Assembly: GCA_001770235.1 (NCBI GenBank)
Contig: MEQN01000094.1
Span: 1 to 12,945, forward strand
Origin: Betaproteobacteria bacterium RBG_16_58_11
GTDB lineage: Bacteria > Pseudomonadota > Gammaproteobacteria > Burkholderiales > Thiobacteraceae
DNA length: 12,945 nt
Reading direction: 5' to 3'
Shown piece after piece: positions 6,926 to 12,914 of this stretch. Every line of letters starts with the position of its first letter. Position 1 is the first letter of the stretch. The notes under the pieces were generated by a model that searched no databases, had not been told where the DNA came from, and saw nothing but the letters and a program-made list of their open reading frames with translations. A program made the position numbers and the translations under genes.

Positions 6926-7426
6926 TTATTTAAATACGCGCTTGGCAATCCAGTGATCCAAGCTCAGTTTTCCTGGCCCACTGAGGATCAAGGGTAGAAA
7001 CATCGCCAAATAGATAAGCGGCAGCTTGAAATTGCCCTGGCCGTTATCGGTAATGGCATAGCCCTGCCACAGCTCGGCCAGCGTTGACCATTGCGCCGGC
7101 CAATGCACGGCGGCGATCGCCACGATAGTCAGCACTGCGAGCGAAATGCTGAAAAAGCGCGCACCCAAGCCGATGACCAGGGCAACCGCGCCGATCAGCT
7201 CAAACCATGTCGCCATCCGCCAACTGATATCAACGGGAATCGCGCTAAACGGAAACGGAAACTTGTCCTGAATATCGGCAAACCAATTTTCGCCACCGAA
7301 TTTCTCCACCCCGGCCACCCAAAATTCATACGCCAGCAACAGCCGCAAACCGAGCGGGCCAAGATATTCCCCTACCCGATTCACCCCATTCAAACCGCAG
7401 CGCACCCATCCGATCGAACATCCCAT
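6926..7426 (-). CDS. DoxX family membrane protein
   Basis: 166 aa from the ATG at 7426-7424. This start is preferred over the in-frame ATG at 7441 because GGAGGA (7434-7439) sits 7 bases before it, while the upstream ATG has no ribosome binding site. Hydrophobic segments expected of a four-helix DoxX protein are visible: GPLGLRLLLAYEFWVAGVEK near the N-terminus, FELIGAVALVIGLGARFF, ISLAVLTIVAIAAVHW, and LPLIYLAMFLPLILSG near the C-terminus. DoxX proteins are inner-membrane proteins; some are subunits of thiosulfate:quinone oxidoreductase or are linked to redox stress, but most have no proven role. It is divergent from the ElyC-like gene, with about 55 bp between starts. Confidence 0.88.
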   Translation of the reverse strand: MGCSIGWVRCGLNGVNRVGEYLGPLGLRLLLAYEFWVAGVEKFGGENWFADIQDKFPFPFSAIPVDISWRMATWFELIGAVALVIGLGARFFSISLAVLTIVAIAAVHWPAQWSTLAELWQGYAITDNGQGNFKLPLIYLAMFLPLILSGPGKLSLDHWIAKRVFK

Positions 7427-7481
7427 CGACACATCCTCCATTCATGGTAAAAATACAAAATTATTCACGCGACCGAATCCG

Positions 7482-8258
7482 ATGGATCAGCACACGACTT
7501 GGCTCTTAAGCAATCTGCTCGCTGCGGTGTTATTACCGCCTTTGAGCCTCATCCTCTTGGGCGCATTTGCTTGGATACTGCTCAAGCGTCATCCCCGCTT
7601 GGGGAAATCGCTCATCACGGCCAGCTTCGCACTGCTTTATCTGCTCGCCAGCCCCTTAGTCGCGGATAACTTGCTTGGCTTACTCGAAAAAGACTTTAAG
7701 CCAGTACAAGCGGAAGACATGCGGCGCGCGCAGGCTATCGTGATCTTGGCGGGCGGCGCGTATCGAGACGCCCCGGAGTATGGACAAGACAGCGCGGGCA
7801 CGCTGACGCTCGCACGTTTGCAGTATGGCGCCCACCTGCAACGCATGACGGGCTTGCCGATCTTGCTTACCGGCGGCAACCCCGAAGACGGCTTGGCGGA
7901 AGCACAAATCATGCGCCAAACATTAGAGGATCATTTCGGCGTGCCGGTTAAGTGGGTCGAGGCGCGCGCCTTTAACACCGCGCAAAATGCCCGCTTCAGC
8001 GCGGAAATACTCTTGCCGGCGGGAATCAAAACAGTGCTGGTCGTTACCCATGCGTGGCACATGCCGCGTGCGCGCTATGCGTTCGAAAAAGCCGGCATGA
8101 TTTTTTTGCCCGCGCCGACCCGGTTCGCCAACCCGCCCCGGCAAAACAACACCGGATATCAGCTATTCGACTTCATCCCGAACGCGCGGTCGCTGGAGAA
8201 GAGTTACTTCGCGCTGCATGAACTGATCGGCCTCGTGTGGTATCGTTTAACGCTTTAA
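7482..8258 (+). CDS. ElyC/SanA/YdcF-family (DUF218) envelope protein
   Basis: 258 aa. Two N-terminal hydrophobic helices (about 9-34 and 43-62) precede a DUF218 domain (about 80-250) with its hallmarks: AIVILAGGAYRD, LPILLTGG, EAQIMRQTLEDHFGVP, AFNTAQNARFSAEIL and VLVVTHAWHMPRARYAFEKAG. Size and the two-helix N-terminus match E. coli ElyC (259 aa), which affects peptidoglycan assembly and lipid-carrier metabolism; YdcF itself has no membrane segment. The catalytic activity of the family is not well defined. The ribosome binding site is weak. It shares the plus-strand unit with yhfA, 17 bp downstream, and is divergent from doxX. Confidence 0.87.
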   Translation: MDQHTTWLLSNLLAAVLLPPLSLILLGAFAWILLKRHPRLGKSLITASFALLYLLASPLVADNLLGLLEKDFKPVQAEDMRRAQAIVILAGGAYRDAPEYGQDSAGTLTLARLQYGAHLQRMTGLPILLTGGNPEDGLAEAQIMRQTLEDHFGVPVKWVEARAFNTAQNARFSAEILLPAGIKTVLVVTHAWHMPRARYAFEKAGMIFLPAPTRFANPPRQNNTGYQLFDFIPNARSLEKSYFALHELIGLVWYRLTL

Positions 8259-8275
8259 ACCTTGGGAATAGCAGC

Positions 8276-8692
8276 ATGAAAGCACGCATCAAGTGGGTGG
8301 AAGGCGCCAGTTTTTTGGGCGAGACCGAAAGCGGCCACGCGGTATTGATGGATGGCCCTGCGGACGGCGGCGGACGCAACTTGGGGCCGCGCCCGATGGA
8401 AATGGTGTTGATCGGCACGGGCGGATGCACCGCTTACGATGTAGTCGCCATCCTGAAAAAACAGCGCCAGCAGATCAGCGATTGCGTGGCGGAAATCCAC
8501 GCTGAACGCGCCGACACCGACCCCAAAGTGTTCACCAAAATCCACATCCACTTTATCGTCAGCGGAAAAGATTTGAAGTCAGAGCAGGTCAAGCGCGCGA
8601 TCAATCTATCGGCGGAAAAATATTGCTCGGCGTCGATCATGCTGGGGAAAACGGCTGTAATTACCCACGACTTCGAGATTATTGAAGGGTAA
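8276..8692 (+). CDS. yhfA: OsmC family protein, YhfA type
   Basis: 138 aa from ATG 8276, giving the family's typical N-terminus MKARIKWVEGASFLGE. The longer in-frame GTG at 8237 would overlap the upstream gene and is rejected. It carries both conserved cysteines of the OsmC/Ohr fold: one in GTGGCTAYDVV (about residue 50) and one in LSAEKYCSASIML (about residue 117). OsmC/Ohr proteins reduce organic hydroperoxides through this pair. Close YhfA relatives keep the cysteines but their substrate is unproven. It probably shares a transcript with the upstream ElyC-like gene (17-bp gap). It ends at 8692, directly against a hairpin. Confidence 0.92.
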   Translation: MKARIKWVEGASFLGETESGHAVLMDGPADGGGRNLGPRPMEMVLIGTGGCTAYDVVAILKKQRQQISDCVAEIHAERADTDPKVFTKIHIHFIVSGKDLKSEQVKRAINLSAEKYCSASIMLGKTAVITHDFEIIEG

Positions 8693-8720
8693 CTGGATGC
8701 CCGCCTGCACGGGTATCCAG
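8693..8720. repeat. 11-bp hairpin between convergent yhfA and coq7
   Basis: CTGGATGCCCG (8693-8703) pairs with CGGGTATCCAG (8710-8720) over 11 bp with one G-T pair and a 6-nt loop. It begins at the base after the yhfA stop codon. There is no T-run on either strand, so it is not a classic terminator. CCCGCCTGC..CGGG resembles the common short dispersed palindromes of beta- and gammaproteobacteria and Neisseria. A degenerate relative occurs near 11522-11549. Confidence 0.6.
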
Positions 8721-8752
8721 AATAGACGCAACCCAAGTCTTCGGTGAATTGC

Positions 8753-9373
8753 CTATACCCAATACGCGGTCTTGGTCATCAGCTTCGAGCTCAGCTGCAT
8801 TCCGAGTTTAACCGGCAGCGGCAACGCAGCGCCGCCATGCTCCAATGCCGTGGTCGCGTGGCGCGCCTCGTCCTGCTTCATTTGCTCGACGATGGCCCGG
8901 CTCTTGGCATCCTGCGCCGGCAAGCGCTCAAGATGCCGCGCGAGATGCGCTTCCACCTGATGTTCGGTCTCCGCCAAAAAGCCCAGGTTCCATTTATCGC
9001 CCAACACGCCCGCGAACGCACCGATCGCCAGCGAGCCGGTATACAAGAGCGGATTGAGATAGCTCGTATGCGAACCCAATTCGCGAATGCGCGTTTCGCA
9101 CCAACTCAGGTGCTCGGTTTCCTCCTGCGCCGCCAGCGTTAGCGCCGCCTTCGCCGCCGGATTCCGTGCCGTGAGCGCCTGGCCTTGATACAGCGCCTGG
9201 GCGCATATTTCGCCGCTGTGGTTCACCCGCATCAGGCCGGCAGCCAAGCGCTTTTCCGATTCACTTAATTCCGGTTGCGGCAGCGCCTTGCCCGGCAGCG
9301 CGCGATTGCTTGGCGCGGGTGCGAACAACGTGCGCAAGCCTTTATCGAATTCGACAATTAAACGATCCAGCAT
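8753..9373 (-). CDS. coq7: 2-polyprenyl-3-methyl-6-methoxy-1,4-benzoquinol hydroxylase (Coq7)
   Basis: 206 aa from the ATG at 9373-9371 (an adjacent ATG at 9376 is equally possible). GAGGAG stands 3 and 6 bases before them. A longer frame from 9406 is unlikely because it would overlap the predicted -10 element. The protein is the diiron monooxygenase that adds the penultimate hydroxyl in ubiquinone synthesis, peripheral on the inner membrane. All six diiron ligands are visible: E55 (VNHSGE), E85 and H88 (EETEH), E137 (ETEHQVEAH), E169 and H172 (DEARH). It ends in the conserved [10 protein letters not shown]. It converges on yhfA and is divergent from the vapBC-like pair. A degenerate copy of its last 30 bp lies at 11593-11623. 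Confidence 0.96.
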   Translation of the reverse strand: MLDRLIVEFDKGLRTLFAPAPSNRALPGKALPQPELSESEKRLAAGLMRVNHSGEICAQALYQGQALTARNPAAKAALTLAAQEETEHLSWCETRIRELGSHTSYLNPLLYTGSLAIGAFAGVLGDKWNLGFLAETEHQVEAHLARHLERLPAQDAKSRAIVEQMKQDEARHATTALEHGGAALPLPVKLGMQLSSKLMTKTAYWV

Positions 9374-9406
9374 CATAGGCTCCTCACTCTTTACCCATCC
9401 CAGCAT

Positions 9407-9415
9407 ATTATCCCA
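9407..9415 (-). promoter_or_regulatory. possible extended -10 promoter element of coq7
   Basis: On the minus strand TGG is followed directly by GATAAT (complement of 9407-9412), an extended -10 pattern. The predicted start near 9400 would leave a 25-nt leader to the coq7 ATG. No good -35 hexamer is seen. Confidence 0.4.
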
Positions 9416-9491
9416 TGCACAAAGATCGTCTCATGCCGCTACTGAAAAACGGTTTCAGGCGCGCCAACACCCTGCGCCATTGTTTTTTCAC

Positions 9492-9520
9492 TTGGCATGC
9501 CAGGAAAACGTGTGTAGGAT
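9492..9520 (+). promoter_or_regulatory. promoter of the AbrB/PIN toxin-antitoxin pair
   Basis: TTGGCA (9492-9497), a 17-bp spacer, then TAGGAT (9515-9520). The -10 hexamer overlaps the palindrome at 9516-9543, as expected for autorepression. Confidence 0.55.
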
Positions 9521-9543
9521 ATACATATTGTTTTGTATATCCT
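9516..9543. promoter_or_regulatory. operator palindrome of the AbrB/PIN pair
   Basis: AGGATATAC (9516-9524) and GTATATCCT (9535-9543) are a perfect 9-bp inverted repeat with a 10-bp AT-rich spacer. It overlaps the predicted -10 and ends 12 bp before the antitoxin start. It is probably the binding site of the antitoxin or the complex (inference from VapBC autoregulation). Confidence 0.7.
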
Positions 9544-9555
9544 AAAGGTGACATC

Positions 9556-9789
9556 ATGCAAGTAGCCAAATGGGGTAACAGCCTGGCAGTACGCCTCCCG
9601 GCAGCAGTGGTCCAGGCGCTTGATCTCAAGCCGGGGGACAACATCGAAATTCACGTTGCCGGGGCCCGTGTTTTCTCCATAGAAAAGGCACCTGGTGCTC
9701 GCGATTTACTGGCGCGATTACGAAAATACCGCGGGCGGCTACCTGCCGATTTCAAGTTCGACCGGATCGAGGCCAATGAGCGGCGATAA
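9556..9789 (+). CDS. vapB: AbrB/SpoVT-family antitoxin (VapB-like)
   Basis: 77 aa from ATG 9556, chosen because AAAGGTG lies just before it and the AbrB fold begins at once; a longer in-frame ATG at 9415 would run through the promoter and operator. Residues 2-45 (MQVAKWGNSLAVRLPAAVVQ.. then LKPGDNIEIHV) form the swapped-hairpin DNA-binding domain. The charged C-terminal part (about 50-77, ARDLLARLRKYRGRLP) should wrap and inhibit the toxin. It overlaps the toxin gene by 14 bp, the usual translational coupling. It represses its own promoter by family analogy, with a matching palindrome upstream. Confidence 0.9.
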   Translation: MQVAKWGNSLAVRLPAAVVQALDLKPGDNIEIHVAGARVFSIEKAPGARDLLARLRKYRGRLPADFKFDRIEANERR

Positions 9790-10195
9790 ACGTTTTTTTG
9801 ACACAAACATCGCGCTCTATCTACTGTCGGCTGACCAAGCGAAGGCAGATCGCGCGGAAGAACTGCTCGCCGAGGGCGGCATAATTAGCGTGCAGGTACT
9901 TAACGAGTTTGCCGCTGTCGCTTCGCGCAAGCTGGGGATGTCATGGCCTGAAATCCGCGAAGTGCTGGATCAGGTACGAGCCGTGAGCATTGTAGAACCC
10001 ATGTCGATCGAAACGCATGAGCGCGGTCTTTTAGTAGCCGAGCGCTATGGCCTTTCCCTATACGATGCGCTGATTGTCGCTGCGGCCTTGTTATCTGGCT
10101 GCTCGACGCTTTATTCAGAAGACATGCAACACGGCCAGATCATTGAAGGGCAGTTGACGATTTGTAACCCGTTCAGGGCCGGCGAGCAGGGTTAG
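9776..10195 (+). CDS. vapC: PIN-domain toxin ribonuclease (VapC-like)
   Basis: 139 aa from ATG 9776, which has GAGG five bases upstream and lies inside the 3' end of the antitoxin gene; an upstream in-frame ATG at 9695 would overlap it far more. All four metal-binding acidic residues of the PIN active site are present: D9 in FFDTNIALY, E44 in VLNEFAAV, D97 in LSLYDALIVAAA and D116 in YSEDMQHG. Proteins of this family cut tRNA or rRNA when freed of their antitoxin. The sequence is intact, so the pair is probably functional. The target RNA cannot be told from sequence. Confidence 0.92.
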   Translation: MSGDKRFFDTNIALYLLSADQAKADRAEELLAEGGIISVQVLNEFAAVASRKLGMSWPEIREVLDQVRAVSIVEPMSIETHERGLLVAERYGLSLYDALIVAAALLSGCSTLYSEDMQHGQIIEGQLTICNPFRAGEQG

Positions 10196-10238
10196 CGATC
10201 AAGAGATATCAAAGTAAAGGCCTGCATCCGTTTACCGA

Positions 10239-10260
10239 CTGTCGTACCCGGCCACGGCAG
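10239..10260. other. weak hairpin downstream of the PIN toxin gene
   Basis: CTGTCGT (10239-10245) can pair with ACGGCAG (10254-10260), 7 bp with one G-T pair and an 8-nt loop, 43 bp after the vapC stop. No T-run follows, so its use as a terminator is doubtful. Confidence 0.3.
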
Positions 10261-10276
10261 CACTTAGCTTACTATC

Positions 10277-10328
10277 GCGCAAAATTGCGCAATATATTTG
10301 TATATTTTGTTGCGCATTGTTGCGCATT
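10277..10328. promoter_or_regulatory. TTGCGCA repeat cluster in front of fic
   Basis: There are three same-direction copies of TTGCGCAwT (10285-10293, 10310-10318, 10320-10328) plus an inverted half site (GCGCAA 10277-10282) that makes a 14-bp palindrome with the first copy. The first and second copies are 25 bp apart and the last two are exactly 10 bp apart, one helical turn. They overlap the predicted -35 region of fic, so they are probably a repressor site. The cognate regulator may be the Fic protein itself, through its C-terminal winged helix (inference). Confidence 0.6.
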
Positions 10329-10338
10329 CGCGAATAAT
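10310..10338 (+). promoter_or_regulatory. possible fic promoter
   Basis: TTGCGC (10310-10315), a 17-bp spacer and AATAAT (10333-10338). The -10 matches 5 of 6 bases; the -35 is weak and lies inside the TTGCGCA repeats. Confidence 0.4.
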
Positions 10339-10367
10339 TCGTAAGCTATTCATTCAAAACCATATAT

Positions 10368-11495
10368 ATGATTTCCTGCCAACCATCGCCCAAGATCGAA
10401 CGCGCCCTGAAAGATTTGCAGGATCGTCTGATAGGTCTTTGCCATCAACTGGAATCCGTTGCCCCCGAAGAGCGGCGCTACCTGAACAAATGCGCGCTGA
10501 TCAGCAACGTGGGCGCTTCGACCCGCATCGAGAATGCGGTGCTCACCGATGTTGAGATCGAGTGGGTAGATACCACCTTGTCTCAGGACGGCAAAACCAC
10601 CAGCTTCGAATCCAAAAAGGAATTCATTCTCGACAAGCTTTCAAAAGAACGGGAACGGAGCATCGAGGAAGTGGTGGGTTGTCGAGATGTCTTGGCCACG
10701 ATATACCTCCAGGCCAAGGAACTTCAGCCTTTGACCGAAACTGTGATTCGCGGCTTGCACCACGAATTGTTGCGTCATTACCCCCCCGCTTCGCATTACG
10801 CCGGACAGTACAAAACCGTCACCAACCGGGTCATCGCAACCCAGCACGATACGGGGGAACAGCGAATTGTGTTGGAACCCAGCGCACCCGGCGTAATCAC
10901 CGAGACAGCCATGCGCGATTTGGTCGAATGGTACAACGGTGCGCAGCTTGAATATCACTGGCCGCTGCTGGTCGCCGTGGAGTTTACCTTTCGGTTCCTC
11001 GCCATCCATCCTTTTCAGGATGGGAATGGCCGGCTGGGCCGGGCGCTTTTCCTTCTGGCGCTACTGCAATCCAACGACAAATGCCTGACGGATGTGGCGC
11101 GATTTATTGCCATCGACCGGCACATCGAACAACACAAAACGCAATACTACGCCGCACTACATCAATGCTCGGACGGAAAATTTCAACCGGACCCGGCCCG
11201 CTATCGATACGAACCACTTTTTCTGTTCTATCTAAAAATGGCCCAACTGGCGCTGGCGGATATCGACATTTATCGCAAACACTATGCCGACTTGCGGCGG
11301 CTGCCCGAGACCGCGCTGCGGGTATTGGAATGCTTCAAATCCAACCCGCAGAAGCGATTAAAAGTCGGCGAGATCGAAGTCGCCACAGGCTTGCCGCGCC
11401 GCAGCATCCAGTACGCACTCAACACCTTGAGCAAGGGAAATTTTTTGCAGCGCTTGGGCATGGGCGCGGGGAGCCGGTACCAACTGCTGTTTTGA
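10368..11495 (+). CDS. fic: class II Fic-domain protein with C-terminal winged helix
   Basis: 375 aa. Fic enzymes attach AMP (or another nucleotide part) to a hydroxyl of a target protein. The catalytic loop is complete: HPFQDGNGRLGR with H214. The inhibitory helix motif [ST]xxxE[GN] is present before the Fic core as STRIEN (S51 to N56, with E55), so this is a class II, self-inhibited Fic. The N-terminal part (about 1-110) is the Fic-associated helical domain. The C-terminus (about 315-375, RLKVGEIEVATGLPRRSIQYALNTL..) is a winged helix-turn-helix, seen in many stand-alone Fic proteins and fit for DNA binding. The ATG at 10368 has no clear ribosome binding site in a short predicted leader, suggesting low translation. 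It has no antitoxin partner beside it. Target unknown. Confidence 0.92.
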   Translation: MISCQPSPKIERALKDLQDRLIGLCHQLESVAPEERRYLNKCALISNVGASTRIENAVLTDVEIEWVDTTLSQDGKTTSFESKKEFILDKLSKERERSIEEVVGCRDVLATIYLQAKELQPLTETVIRGLHHELLRHYPPASHYAGQYKTVTNRVIATQHDTGEQRIVLEPSAPGVITETAMRDLVEWYNGAQLEYHWPLLVAVEFTFRFLAIHPFQDGNGRLGRALFLLALLQSNDKCLTDVARFIAIDRHIEQHKTQYYAALHQCSDGKFQPDPARYRYEPLFLFYLKMAQLALADIDIYRKHYADLRRLPETALRVLECFKSNPQKRLKVGEIEVATGLPRRSIQYALNTLSKGNFLQRLGMGAGSRYQLLF

Positions 11496-11521
11496 AGCGC
11501 TGTCGCCCCTGATATAGATAT

Positions 11522-11549
11522 CTGGATTTCCCTCCCGCGCCTGCGCGGA
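11522..11549. repeat. degenerate relative of the 8693-8720 hairpin
   Basis: CTGGAT followed by CCCGCGCCTGCGCGG recalls the CTGGATGCCCGCCTGCACGG hairpin downstream of coq7. Both lie on the same side of a coq7 3' end, at similar distance (71 bp here, 64 bp there). The match is loose and gapped; it could be chance in GC-rich spacer. Confidence 0.3.
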
Positions 11550-11592
11550 CATGGCAAAACAGCAACCGGCATGCGCGCGATGCATCGCTCAA

Positions 11593-11623
11593 ACCCAATA
11601 CGCAGTCTTGGTTATTCAGCTTC
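11593..11623 (-). pseudogene. vestige of the coq7 3' end
   Basis: This 31-bp stretch aligns to the last codons of coq7 (8757-8786) with 28 of 30 bases identical plus one inserted base that breaks the frame. Translated in pieces it keeps the TKTAYW-type ending. Orientation is the same as coq7. No further coq7 sequence is seen on the 5' side. It is non-coding debris from a duplication or recombination that left a coq7 tail between fic and the next toxin-antitoxin pair. Confidence 0.65.
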
Positions 11624-11683
11624 ATAATTCTAAAGAAGTCTGGCAAATTCAGTCACGTCACCCCCTTGAAGCAAAATAACCCC

Positions 11684-11712
11684 TTGATCAAATCTGATTC
11701 AATCAATATGAT
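11684..11712 (+). promoter_or_regulatory. promoter of the plus-strand RHH/ParE pair
   Basis: TTGATC (11684-11689), a 17-bp spacer and TATGAT (11707-11712). The -10 matches 5 of 6 consensus bases and overlaps the palindrome at 11701-11723. Confidence 0.6.
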
Positions 11713-11723
11713 TAACATTGATT
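11701..11723. promoter_or_regulatory. operator palindrome of the plus-strand RHH/ParE pair
   Basis: AATCAAT (11701-11707) and ATTGATT (11717-11723) are a perfect 7-bp inverted repeat with a 9-bp spacer, covering the predicted -10 element 21 bp before the antitoxin start. It is a likely binding site for the ribbon-helix-helix antitoxin. Confidence 0.65.
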
Positions 11724-11744
11724 AAATATTAAGGGGGCTTTCCC

Positions 11745-12005
11745 ATGAACACAAAAGTACTTACCGCGCATGTGCCGCTATCACTTGCGGAAAAAGTTGA
11801 CCAGATGGCCATACGCTTGGAGCGCTCGCGCGGCTGGATTGTGAAACAAGCGCTGACCGCCTGGATTGAGCAAGAGGAAGAACGTCGGCGCCTGACGCTG
11901 GAAGCCCTGGCGGACGTCGATGCCGGTCGCGTGATAGATCACCAAGCGGTGCAAGCTTGGGCCGATAGCCTCGATACCGGCACACCGCTGCCGGTTCCAC
12001 GCTGA
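11745..12005 (+). CDS. ribbon-helix-helix antitoxin (CopG/ParD-like)
   Basis: 86 aa, ATG preceded by AAGGGGG. Residues 1-45 carry the RHH pattern: a short strand (KVLTAHVPLS), then helix LAEKVDQMAIRLERSRGWIVKQALTAWIEQEE. The C-terminal part (about 50-86, EALADVDAGRVIDHQAVQAWADSL.. ending PLPVPR) is the toxin-binding tail common to antitoxins of ParE-type toxins. The stop overlaps the toxin start by one base (TGATG). It is clearly related to the antitoxin encoded at 12606-12878: both have LxRSxxW, EAL, GxV, AVxAW and a PLP-type ending. Antitoxin and autorepressor roles are inferred from the family and the upstream palindrome. Confidence 0.9.
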   Translation: MNTKVLTAHVPLSLAEKVDQMAIRLERSRGWIVKQALTAWIEQEEERRRLTLEALADVDAGRVIDHQAVQAWADSLDTGTPLPVPR

Positions 12006-12280
12006 TGGCGTTGAAATGGACCGGCCGTGCGCTATCCGATCTGGCGCGGCTCTATGCATTCTTGGCGCCGGTGAACGGGCAGGCCGCAGCGCGTACGGTG
12101 CAATCGCTGACTGCGGCGCCAGCCCGCCTTCTGGAACATCCGCGCATCGGTGAAAGACTTGAAGAGTTCGACCCGCGCGAGGTACGCCGCATCCTCGCCG
12201 GAAACTATGAAATACGCTACGAGATCAGGGAATCCACGCTGCACGTGTTGCGGCTCTGGCACACGCGCGAGGATCGTTGA
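12005..12280 (+). CDS. ParE/RelE-superfamily toxin
   Basis: 91 aa, ATG overlapping the antitoxin stop. It has the ParE pattern: KWTGRALSDLARLYAFLAPVNGQAA (N-terminal helical hairpin), LLEHPRIGERLEEFDPREVRRILAGNYEIRYEI (core strands with conserved P-IG and R-I..Y-IRY) and the C-terminal VLRLWHTREDR. ParE toxins poison DNA gyrase while RelE toxins cut mRNA. The lack of the RelE catalytic basic/tyrosine set argues for ParE, but the target is not certain. No defect is seen. It runs tail to tail with a paralogous toxin gene whose stop is only 41 bp away. Confidence 0.88.
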   Translation: MALKWTGRALSDLARLYAFLAPVNGQAAARTVQSLTAAPARLLEHPRIGERLEEFDPREVRRILAGNYEIRYEIRESTLHVLRLWHTREDR

Positions 12281-12321
12281 CTGACCACCTCGCATGTGCG
12301 ATCGAGCGTTCATGGAGGTTA

Positions 12322-12609
12322 TCAATACGGATCACGCTTCTCAAAGTGATGCCAAATTCGCAACACGGCAACCACTTCCTGGTGGGCTGCATAACGAACC
12401 ACGCACTTTCCAAACACCATTTCGCGAATGATTTCGGGGTCCGGCGCCGCTTCGATAGGCCTGCCGATTTTTGGAAACAAGCGCAGGTTCTCTATATGCT
12501 CAATCAAATCGCCAGCCACTCTCGCCGCAACACTGGGATCATGTTCTGCTATGAAATCACGCAAACGAATTAAATCGGTGACGGCGTCCGCCGAATAAAC
12601 CAGCCTCAT
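12322..12609 (-). CDS. ParE/RelE-superfamily toxin, second copy
   Basis: 95 aa, ATG at 12609 overlapping the antitoxin stop by four bases (ATGA). Pattern: RLVYSADAVTDLIRLRDFIAEHDPSVAARVA, LRLFPKIGRPIEAAPDPEIIREMVFGKCVVRYA and VVAVLRIWHHFEKRDPY. It aligns along its length with the plus-strand toxin at 12005-12280 (shared DL-RL--F, AAR, P-IG, R-----G, RY, VLR-WH), though the two are clearly diverged. The gene appears intact. The cellular target (gyrase or otherwise) cannot be read from the sequence. Confidence 0.88.
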   Translation of the reverse strand: MRLVYSADAVTDLIRLRDFIAEHDPSVAARVAGDLIEHIENLRLFPKIGRPIEAAPDPEIIREMVFGKCVVRYAAHQEVVAVLRIWHHFEKRDPY

Positions 12610-12878
12610 TCACCGGCCTTGGGCAGGGGCAATTCCTCCGCGCTGCCCCAACTTCCCAGCCATGCATGAACCGCTTCGCCGGAAACCACTTTCCCTTGCT
12701 TGACCGAAGTCAAAGCCTCCAAGGTTTCTTGCCAGCGCTGCTGTTCCAGTTCTTGCTTCTCGATGAATTCGCGAATGGCTTGATTAATCACCCAACTCTT
12801 GCTGCGCTGCAATTTTGACGCAAGCGCATCCAGTCCATTCTCCAACTCAGCTTGAATACGCACACTTGTAATGCTCAT
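12606..12878 (-). CDS. ribbon-helix-helix antitoxin, second copy
   Basis: 90 aa, ATG at 12878 with AGGAG seven to eight bases upstream. RHH fold: strand SITSVRIQAELE, then helices LDALASKLQRSKSWVINQAIREFIEKQELEQQ. The C-terminal tail is ETLEALTSVKQGKVVSGEAVHAWLGSWG with an ELPLPK ending. It is paralogous to the antitoxin at 11745-12005. Downstream the toxin gene overlaps by ATGA. Upstream lies a set of nested palindromes (12892-12914), the likely self-binding operator. Confidence 0.9.
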   Translation of the reverse strand: MSITSVRIQAELENGLDALASKLQRSKSWVINQAIREFIEKQELEQQRWQETLEALTSVKQGKVVSGEAVHAWLGSWGSAEELPLPKAGE

Positions 12879-12891
12879 AAGGCGCTCCTCG

Positions 12892-12914
12892 ACATTGAAT
12901 ACAATGTATTACAT
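12892..12914. promoter_or_regulatory. nested palindromes upstream of the minus-strand RHH/ParE pair
   Basis: Three overlapping inverted repeats: ACATTG/CAATGT (12892-12907), AATACA/TGTATT (12898-12910) and ATGTA/TACAT (12904-12914). They end 14 bp upstream of the antitoxin start and cover the likely promoter, whose hexamers I cannot place with confidence. They are probably sites for cooperative RHH dimers. Confidence 0.6.

Noticed and set aside
7427..7441. DoxX start at the ATG at 7441
   Set aside because: Its first codons contain the GGAGGA ribosome binding site of the next in-frame ATG (7426), and it has no binding site of its own.
9415..9555. N-terminal extension of the AbrB antitoxin from ATG 9415
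   Set aside because: It would run through the promoter and the operator palindrome, and the AbrB fold begins right at the ATG at 9556, which has a ribosome binding site.
8754..11623. The two coq7 tails as attL/attR of an integrated element
   Set aside because: The copies are direct repeats, but the displaced tail is upstream of the intact gene rather than downstream, no integrase gene is present, and the copies differ by substitutions and an indel.
11662..11687. Direct repeat CCCCTTGA (11662-11669 and 11680-11687) upstream of the plus-strand RHH/ParE pair
   Set aside because: Two 8-bp copies 18 bp apart with no dyad. The second partly forms the -35 hexamer. Too short to separate from chance.
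12277..12573. A 98-codon plus-strand frame after the plus-strand toxin
   Set aside because: It lies antisense to the paralogous toxin gene at 12322-12609, which has clear ParE motifs and an overlapping antitoxin. The plus-strand translation shows no recognisable domain.
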